Shown: one piece after another, positions 21,986-64,000 of the stretch
Numbering within the stretch: the stretch's first letter is position 1
How the letters are laid out: every line of letters starts with the position of its first letter
DNA from: Cristatella mucedo
Taxonomy: Eukaryota > Bryozoa > Phylactolaemata > Cristatellidae
Direction: 5' to 3'
Length of the DNA: 64,000 nucleotides
Assembly (NCBI GenBank): GCA_009760855.2
Contig: WPIO01000101.1
Location: 1,408,501-1,472,500, forward strand
Translations under genes and position numbers: made by a program
The notes under the pieces: model-generated
What the model saw: the letters and a program-made list of their open reading frames with translations, nothing else
Databases searched by the model: none
Told to the model about the DNA's origin: nothing

Positions 21986-22690
21986 ACATTTGCGCAGCAT
22001 CATCGTCAGAGATCTTAATCTCTTTCTGGGCACTTTACATATGATGTAAAGGAAGCATGATCAAATGGTTAGTGGTAACATGCACCGTGTCAACAAGCGT
22101 AATGTAGTTAGGGGTATCAACCGCAGTGTCAACGTGTAGATTTGGTTGGTAGAAACATGCACAGTGTCAGCAAACATGAGCACGCAAAGGAAACGTCACA
22201 AGCACCCAGAAAATACTGTGATAACAGGTGGTTATTTTTAGCTTCTTTTAAATGCCGAGAAAGAGGATGTCGTGACATCAGTCGGGAGTCAGTTCTTGGC
22301 TTTGGGACCATACGAACTCAAGGCTTTGGGAGCATAGGAACTAGAGGCACAGGTCTTCACTGGATTTCAGGTTCGTCCGAGGTATTGCTAAATGATCTGA
22401 GCCAGAAGAACGGGCGGTACGATGCTTAATTTAATTGGGAAGTAATTCTTATAGGTAGGCTGGAACGAGAAAATGAAGAGACCTAAAAGTTGAGTGAAAA
22501 ACCTTGGAATCGATCAGCTGCTTGATTGGAAGCCAGTGTCAGTCGGTGAGAAGTGGTGTTATGCGTCAACTGCAACGTCCATGATAGACAAGCCTAGCTG
22601 AAGAGTTTTGCACCAACTGTAAGCGTCTGTTTGCACAGGCAGGTAGTCCAGCAATAAGTGAGTTACAGAAGTAACGCCGCAACGTCCCAT
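21985..22690 (-). mobile_element. LINE A 3' part, degenerate
   Basis: The 3' box (AATCTCTTTCTGGGCACTTT) at 22016 leads into decayed 3' UTR and RT C-terminal sequence up to about 22690. Confidence 0.75.
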
Positions 22691-22744
22691 GACACAATGA
22701 AATTTAAAAGGAAGCTTAAAAAGCACTTGTTTGTTCCAGCATTT

Positions 22745-24035
22745 AGTGGATAATAACAATAATAATGTACTTGATAAAGCGCCCTCAGAGAACTCAATCT
22801 CTTTCTAGGCGCTTTACATTTGCTGCAATGGGAAATACAATTAAATGGTAAGTAAAATCATGCTTGAAAAACAAACAAAACGGAATAACATGGTTAGGGG
22901 TGACATGCACAGGGTCAGCATGCAAATGTGGTTAGTGGCACCATGCACAGTGTCAGCACGCATAAGTACATCAAGGACGAATCACAGGGACCCACTAAAT
23001 GCTGTCCTAAATAGGTGTGTTTTTAAGTTCCTTTTAAATGTGGTCAGGTCAGGGGATGTTCTGACGCATGTCGGGAGGGAGTTCCAGGCTTTGGGAGCAT
23101 GCGAACTAAATGCACGGTCTCCAAAGGATTTGAGATTTGTACGAGGTATTTGTAGACTGTTGGATTCCGAAAAGCGGGTGGTACGATGCTTGGCCTGATG
23201 GGGAGTATGTCGGAGAGATAGGCTGGAGCCAAGGAATGAAGGGACCTGACAGTGAGTGACAGAACCTTGAAGTCAATGCGTTGCTTGACTGGTAGCCAGT
23301 GCAGGTCGGCGAGAAGTGGAGTAATGTGGCAACTGCGACGCTCACGACAGACAAGCCTAGCTGAGGAGTTTTGCACCAGCTGCAATCGCCTGATCGCACA
23401 TGCTGGTAGGCCAGTAAGCAGTGAGTTGCAGAAGTCGAGACGAGATGTCACGAATGCATGGACCAACTTAGATGTGGTATCCTTATCTAAACAAGCCCGA
23501 ATTTTAGCAATGTTATGAAGCTGAAAATAGGCTGATTTGACCGTGGAGCTGATGTGGTCGTCTAACGAGAGGTCGCTTTGGAATATGACACCTAGATTTC
23601 GAGCTGATGCGACTGGAGATATGCTGGCAGAGCCAATTTTGAAAGTCAGCCTTTCCAATTTCTGAATAACACTAGGTTTGCCCATAACTAGTAAGTTAGT
23701 TTTATCATCGTTTAGTTTTAGAAAATTTGCTGCCATCCATGATCGGATGTCATCAATGCATGCAGCAAGTGAGTTTAGAGAATTTGAGGTGCTCGAAGGC
23801 TGGGAGGGATCAAAGCAAAGGTACAACTGAGTGTCATCCGCATAGAAGTGAAAGCCTAGATTGTGCTTGGCAATCACATCAGCGAGAGGGAGAGTATAAA
23901 CCATGAAAAGAACCGGACCTAGCACGGAGCCCTGAGGTACTCCATATTTCAGAGGTACTTCAGATGATCTCTGTCCATTCACGTCAATACTCTGGAGTCT
24001 CCCACTGAGATAGGACCTGAACCACTGCAGAGCAG
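22745..24035 (-). mobile_element. LINE A copy with open RT frame, 5' truncated
   Basis: The minus strand has an uninterrupted frame from 23982 to 23044 encoding GVPQGSVLGP, FYADDTQLYL and the RT C terminus. It differs from the 19.1 kb copy at few residues. Its 3' end at 22745 has the usual box and AAT tail. Truncation falls before the LLDLSAAFD motif. It forms a ~1.25 kb inverted repeat with 19.4-20.6 kb. Confidence 0.92.
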
Positions 24036-24272
24036 TGGATCTTCATGATTTGTCTTTCGTGCGCATGTACCTGCTTACACTGTAACTGCTGCTTGAAGAT
24101 GTTACCACCAATCATCTGGTAATGCTTTCTATAAAAAATTTGAGCCTAGACAGAAATTAAGTTATCTGGGGGTGCTATATCAAATGTATTATTATTATTA
24201 TTTGTAAAGTAACTAGAAAGAGATTCAGTTCTCCAAGGGTGTTACACAAATGTATTATTATTATTATTATTG
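24036..24272 (+). mobile_element. tandem LINE A 3' tails
   Basis: Two successive plus-strand tails, each GCCTAGA/ACTAGAAAGAGAT-like followed by ATTATTATT, at 24145-24203 and 24205-24272. They suggest repeated insertion at TTA tracts. Confidence 0.7.
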
Positions 24273-24745
24273 GAAGTCGAGACGGGGTGTCGCAAATGTG
24301 TGGTCTAATTTGGATGTGGTGTCCCTATCTAAGCAGACGTGAATTTTAGCAATTTAACGTAGCTGAAAGTTGGCAGACCTGACTGCTGTGGAGCTGATAT
24401 GGTCGTCTAGTGAAAGTTCACTTTGGAACACGATAGCTAGATCTCGTGTAAATTGTCTGGAAATGAGCTGGCGGAGCCAATTTTGAGCGTTAAGCTTTCC
24501 ATATTCTGAGTCGCATTTAGTTTGCCCCTAACTAGTAAGTTGGTTTTATCGTCATTCAACTTGAGAAAGTTTGCTGCCATCCAAGTGCGGATGTCAGCAT
24601 TCCGTGCAGCCAGAGAGTTGAGAGAATTTTAGTGTTGAAGGGCTGGGAGGGGTCAAAGCATACTTTCAGCTGTGTGTCAATCTGCACAGAAGTGAAAGCC
24701 TAGATTGTTCTCGGCGATCACAACGGCAAGAGGGAGAGTTAAAGA
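24273..24745 (-). mobile_element. LINE A internal fragment, old
   Basis: Diverged counterpart of 23420-23890 on the minus strand (complements of the LDKDTTSKLV to LCFDPSQP region), without a 3' end of its own. Confidence 0.75.
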
Positions 24746-24852
24746 AGACGTGACTCCATTAGCAGTTTTCCCAAGTTAGATCGGTTGGATTAGAGCTCGG
24801 AAAATACACGCGAAAAGCAGAGTACAAATTAATGGCGTGTCCACGTCTTGTT

Positions 24853-24924
24853 GATGCACTTCTCAAAATGGGAATTGCAAGTTTGATCGAATAGCCCGAC
24901 AGAACTGCTCGTTAAAGCAGTCAA
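24853..24924 (+). repeat. direct repeat, left copy
   Basis: About 72 bp (core GGGAATTGCAAGTTTGATC) that recurs with roughly ten differences at 25423-25494. It could be paired ends of an unknown element or a small duplication. Confidence 0.75.
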
Positions 24925-25422
24925 GGCCGAAATGCGCCGCCGGGGCGACGGCCGGTCCGACGATCCGATCCGACGATGCGGTGCGACGATGCGGAGCGGC
25001 CGCTCCGACGGTTGAATCGACCAGGACGACTTTTTCGGTTCCACCCGTTGCATCTAAGCGGTTTCACGCACTATTGAACTCCCTCTCTTCAAAGTTCTTT
25101 TCAACTTTTCCCCCGCGGTACTTGTTCGCTATCGGTCTTGTGCCCGTATTTAGCTTTACGTGGAGCTTACCACCCGCTTTGGGCCGCATTCCCAAACGAC
25201 CCGACTCCACGGTCGCTCGGAGAGGACCGCCATGGGAAGCCCCGAGCTCAGGAGGCCGTTCGACGTGCGAGCGCCGAACGGCCTCCAGAGGCTGACCTCG
25301 ACGTCGCAACTCCCGTCGACTAGGAGCCGAGGGATTCGACGCTGGGCTATTCCCCGTTCACTCGCCGTTACCACGGGAATCATTCTTAGTTTCTTTACCT
25401 TCTCTTAGTGGCATGCTTAAAT

Positions 25423-25494
25423 GATGCCCTTCTCACAATGGGAATTGCAAGTTTGATCTAATAGCCTGACAGATCGGCTCGTTAAAGCAGTCAA
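25423..25494 (+). repeat. direct repeat, right copy
   Basis: Partner of 24853-24924 in the same orientation, 570 bp away. The DNA between is GC-rich and unassigned. Confidence 0.75.
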
Positions 25495-25499
25495 ACCAA

Positions 25500-26930
25500 A
25501 AGCATCGGCATCGAACTCGGACGCTTTCGATTTCGCTTGCTTTTTTCTCCTACCGGCGGCAAAAGAGAGAAAGGAAGAGAGAAACAGCGTCCATGGTCCA
25601 GCTTTGCCGTTTCGTAAAATATTGGCCCGCGAGTCGCTAGGACATTTGCCTGCAGAGGTCGCAGCTCCGGATGCCGTCAGAGGATGCTCCGAGCGTCCCC
25701 CCACCTCTCCTTCCTCTCTGGCTATATGCGCCATGTTGCATGCGCGTATAAGAAAGTGCTACGTCCAACGGTCGGGCAGATTCGTTTTGTCCACTGGGCC
25801 TGGCGCTGACTCCGACGGGATTTTGCCGCCTAATTGGAGTTGTAGCCCCCGGCCTGCACGCCAGCTGCTAGCGGTGGGGACGAGTTTAGTGAACAATGCA
25901 GAGGTGATACCCATAGCCGAGCCATAATCGGTGAACGAGTTCAGAATTCCAAACTTTAGTCATAATTCTATCGTAGAGGTTTAATTAATTATAATTCCTT
26001 ACCAGCAAGTTTCAGTTACATCGTTTTGACGCCGAGGGAAAACCGCGTAGGCTTTGAGTTCGCTACAGACAACGGTCCAGCATAGCACCGAGTGTTCAGG
26101 GCACTTAGGTGAATTTACAGACGGAGATGCTCAAACACATACACGTATACATAACGTGCACGTATACAATCAGCACTGTATACACTGGGTCCATGCGAAG
26201 AAAATATACTCGCGGTAGCGAGAATAAATAACTCGGCCTAAATGCAGCTCAGCGATGGCAGCGGTGATGCCTTTGGCATTACTGTACAGAACTAGGAACG
26301 AAGGAGTAACTCGGATAGGAAACGGTTATGTGATAATCTATGGATTATCTCAGAACTCTCCTGCTCCAACTGCTATCTCTGCTGCATTCGCGTTAACAAA
26401 TCGCGAACGCCATAGTGCAGAGGCTGCATGGCGAAGTATTTTTCTCGGCGCTGCGACGGGCGTGCACGCGAAGCCCGGTGCACGTCCGAGGAGACGTGTA
26501 GCTCGTCAAGCGAGGTGAGGAGGTGGGGTACGTTTTCGTACCATACAAGTGCATTCGCAGGGCATGGCACCGGCGAGCCCCAGTGCAGAGCCTACGGAAG
26601 TGCAGAGCGACTTGGGCTCACCTTCATTCATCGGTCAGCAGCTCGTCCACTTCGACAGGCATCTGACCGCTACAGCTGCTGCAGGCTCGACGCAGCTCCA
26701 CCGACTGAGCTCCTCATAATCCGTATCGCTTACGACCCTTTACCTCTTACGATCCTTTTCCTGCCAGCTGGCAACAGGCAGTCTAGTGTATACACTCTCT
26801 TAATCACTCTCCCCAGGCAAGGGCAATGCCCGTGCAAGATCGAGCCTCGGCACACACCTGCCAGCTCGACTTTCGAGCCTGCTCGGTTGATGCCGGTCCT
26901 CTTAACGAACTGACCACCGTATCGAGAGGA
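25500..26930. other. unassigned intergenic DNA
   Basis: No exon, RNA gene or known repeat seen. Open frames here look random. Confidence 0.4.
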
Positions 26931-27080
26931 GTAGAGCATGACCTATGCTTAGAGAGAGCAAAGCAGAGCAGAGAGAAAGGGAGAGAGAGAGGAGAGAGAG
27001 AGAGAGAAGAGAGAGAGAGCGAGAGAGAGAGGAGAGAAAGAGAGGGAGGGAGAGAGAGAGAGAAAGAGAGGAGAGAGAGC
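26920..27080 (+). repeat. GA-module repeat, copy 1 (left flank plus GA tract)
   Basis: A conserved left flank (TCGAGAGGAGTAGAGC, GACCTATGCTTAGAGAGAGC) leads into (GA)n and ends with GAGCTTGCAATG. The same layout repeats directly after it. Confidence 0.85.
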
Positions 27081-27084
27081 TTGC

Positions 27085-27173
27085 AATGACCACCACATCG
27101 AGAGGAGTAGAGCAGGCATGACCTATCCTTAGAAAGAGCAAAGCAGAGCAGAGAGAAAGGGAGAGAGAGAGAA

Positions 27174-27253
<80 letters not shown>

Positions 27254-27400
27254 CTTGCAATGCTGCCCTGCCCACACTGCAGCCAGGTTTTGTGCGACTA
27301 AAACGATAGCCATACTTGATCCAGAGCAGAGATTCAGATGGGAGTGACGGTACAACGTGCAGGTGTTGGCTCTACTGCTTGCACAGGTCTAGCCTAGCTG
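27085..27400 (+). repeat. GA-module repeat, copy 2 (both flanks)
   Basis: Left flank TCGAGAGGAGTAGAGCAGG, a (GA)n core, then right flank GAGCTTGCAATGCTGCCCTG and about 130 bp shared with 30256-30390. Confidence 0.85.
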
Positions 27401-28935
27401 CAACGCCCACCGAGCAGCAATCAGCAGAGGACGAGCACTACAGGGGGGGGGGGGAGGGGTGGTGTGACACACTGCTATTAGACGACGCCTGTTATAAGGA
27501 GCAGCTCAGTGGCTGCTCCGAAGCGAATAGCAGCCACTCGCCAGACTGCAGAGCTAATAATTGGGCTCAGGCAGCCGGTGCGAGCATGCACATTGACATA
27601 CCTGTAGGATAGGTCATTTCATTTTGCAAGGCCTCGGCAGATTATTTGGATGCAATACGTTCCGAGTCACTGAGGCCGTGCTACCTTGCTCGAACACAGC
27701 GATCTCAGCTACCCTGGCCCCCCAGTCTGGCAACACTGGAGCACCAGAGGGCCTCGATCTTGCTTAGCAACGCATGGAGTGTGTCGTAAAGCCTGCCATT
27801 AGGCAGTGCCATCACCCAGGATTAGCTTCAACAAAGCTACTATTGCCTAGCTACTGGCAAATGTTAGACTAGATGCAAATCGTTACACGCCTAACCAAAC
27901 CACACTATGCTTGACACGATAAAGAAGTTTGTGACATATTTTCATTACTCACGTGCAATAAGCCATGTAGCTAAGGGTACTACCGACAACAGTCAGGAGC
28001 AAAAGGCAGCGATGCTAGCGGCAGCAAGATCGTTCTTTGGATACCAGCCAATCGGCCAGCCATGAATAGGGGATCAGAGGTGTATTGACTTGAATAAACG
28101 CGAATGCTGCCAAGAGGTGGTGGCAGTAGTGCCGCAGCCTTGGCATCCTCACATCCTGCCATCACACCGGCATCAAAATAAAACAGAACACGAACACTTG
28201 GCATCTCGGCTCGAACACGAACGCACGTGTGCAGACACAACGAGCCAAAACGTCGGCAACCGGGAAAACGCACGAAATAGCAGTGGCCTTACCTAGCAGC
28301 AATAAATAAGCAAAAACACAAGAATGTCAATAATGGGTGCATCTGGCAGCAGGCGGCAGCAGAGGTGCCTGTGCAGTATTGTCAGCCACCATCGGGCACG
28401 AGGCTCAGAGGACGAGGCTGAGCTATGACCCTTGTCACACACACCGTTCCCCGTGTCGCAAGGCTCAACTCCCCAGGGCTGACGGCACCTGTAACCTTTG
28501 AGCTGCGCTGTGATAAATATGCATGGCCGCCGCTTCTAATTTTGGCACTCGGAAATCAGAGAGGATCGGCCGATTGGCTCGACAGGCTGCTGCTCACACA
28601 ACGACGACCAAGACGACGGGCCAGTTCTTGCACGATTGATAGCAGACGACAAAGCAACCGGAGCCTGGTCGGCTTGATTGCAGGCTCGCTTGGTTGGCTG
28701 AGCAGAGCAGCTCGACGACAGAAGCCACGATGAGAAATGCACAGCATTTACAGATCGAATGCATGGCAGCTCAAGGTCAAGGGAAGCAGTGGCGGTGGAG
28801 GCGGCAGCGACTGCTAAGACGGTGGCTGCATAATGTCATCAGGCAGACAACTCCATTCTGGAATCGCTGAGCGACCGTGCAGCCAGCGCAACAAGCCGGG
28901 GTGCACCCGCCCCCAGCAAGAGCAAGGCAGCCGCC
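27400..28935. other. unassigned DNA downstream of Akt, including its 3' UTR
   Basis: The Akt 3' UTR must begin at 28935 and run leftward. I found no canonical AATAAA on the minus strand in the first ~1.5 kb. A poly-G run lies at 27447. Confidence 0.4.
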
Positions 28936-63097
<34,162 letters not shown>

Positions 63098-63747
63098 TTT
63101 ATGATGCTTTGGCTGCTGCGGTGCTTACTTCCGAAAGCTGTCTGAGGACCGATGAGCCTGGAAGAGCAGAATGTAGCAGATGTCAGCCATTCAAGCTAAA
63201 ACGACAGCAGCTCACTCGGATTCTGGTTCGTATAAGGTTCCAGTTACAGATCGAGTTACTCATCAAGGTGCCAGCTACTGATCAAGCTGGTGTGAAATGA
63301 AGTAGCCGGCCAATAGAGTCGGCAGTAGCAAGACTTGCGACGTGGTTAGGATTAAGATGCCAAATACCAGATTGTGTCTCTGCCTGCCGGAAGGAAACTG
63401 CCGTATTGTGTATATTACCTTCTTTTGGCATAGTCTTTTCTGACAAAGTTTTCATTGCATAATGCACTTATGGCCTTAACAAACTTGGCTTATTTTAGTT
63501 TACATCTAGGAGGAAGCTATTGGCAAGCCGACCCACGTGGTCGAAGCAATAGGAAGCCGGATCAACTTGCTCTAGTTAATTCTTCTAGATGTAAGGTAGC
63601 AAAGCGCATTAAGATCATACCTGCATTGTGTAATACAATGCTCAGAAATCACTGTCTTGTAATGCTGCAGCCAAACAGACTTGGAAAGCAAAGCGAATCA
63701 TGTTCAGATTTTTCAGGGTGGCTATGTTTAGTACTTCCAAGAGAGAG

Positions 63748-63749
<2 letters not shown>
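63098..63749. other. region upstream of the Akt start
   Basis: Expected to hold the Akt 5' UTR, or an intron before it. I see no CpG-rich block and cannot place a promoter. Confidence 0.4.
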
Positions 63750-63829
<80 letters not shown>

Positions 63830-63981
63830 AGAGAGACACAGAGAGACACAGAGAGACACAGAGACAGAGAGACAGAGACAGAGAGACAGAGACAGACAGA
63901 CAGACAGACACAGAGAGAGAGACAGACAGACAGACAGACACAGAGAGAGAGACAGACAGACACAGAGAGACAGACAGACAG
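63750..63981. repeat. (GA)n and (GACA)n microsatellite
   Basis: A GA block to about 63826, then GACACAGA and GACA units to the window edge. Confidence 0.96.
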
Positions 63982-64000
63982 GATCAAGTATGCAGTAAGA

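Overview
The window is animal (metazoan) nuclear DNA, almost certainly from an invertebrate. It carries one long, intron-rich protein-kinase gene, a CpG-rich block with a second spliced gene, several families of decayed LINE and tRNA-derived SINE elements, one hAT-type element and very long GA/CT, CA, TA and GGA microsatellites. I see no bacterial-style genes, operons or CRISPR arrays. The kinase is clearly AKT/PKB but too diverged for a vertebrate copy. I cannot name the phylum.

Layout. 1-5.0 kb: repeat-rich intergenic DNA (LINE A, a GGCAG minisatellite, a rearranged LINE B). 5.0-9.6 kb: a CpG-rich block. On its minus strand I assemble a four-exon gene (8709 to 5979) whose splice phases all agree. 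It predicts a 296-residue protein with a BH3 death motif and an upstream AKT-type phosphorylation motif, arranged much as in mammalian BAD. This is the most interesting object in the window. 9.7-25 kb: a LINE graveyard, including two nearly identical reverse-transcriptase copies in inverted orientation, with a second GC-rich block at about 11.7-12.95 kb. 25-28.9 kb: unassigned DNA with GA-microsatellite repeat modules.

28.9-63.1 kb: a complete minus-strand Akt gene. Twelve coding exons join in frame to 1524 bp (507 residues plus stop): PH domain, kinase domain with all catalytic residues, activation-loop Thr315, turn-motif Thr457 and hydrophobic-motif Ser482. Its introns hold most of the SINEs, LINE fragments and microsatellites.

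The two genes lie on the same strand about 20 kb apart. AKT is the kinase known in mammals to silence BAD by phosphorylation, so a BAD-like protein with AKT-type motifs in the same window is a testable functional link. The linkage itself may be chance. Coordinates of genes come from reading codons and splice sites by eye; repeat boundaries are good to roughly 10-30 bp.
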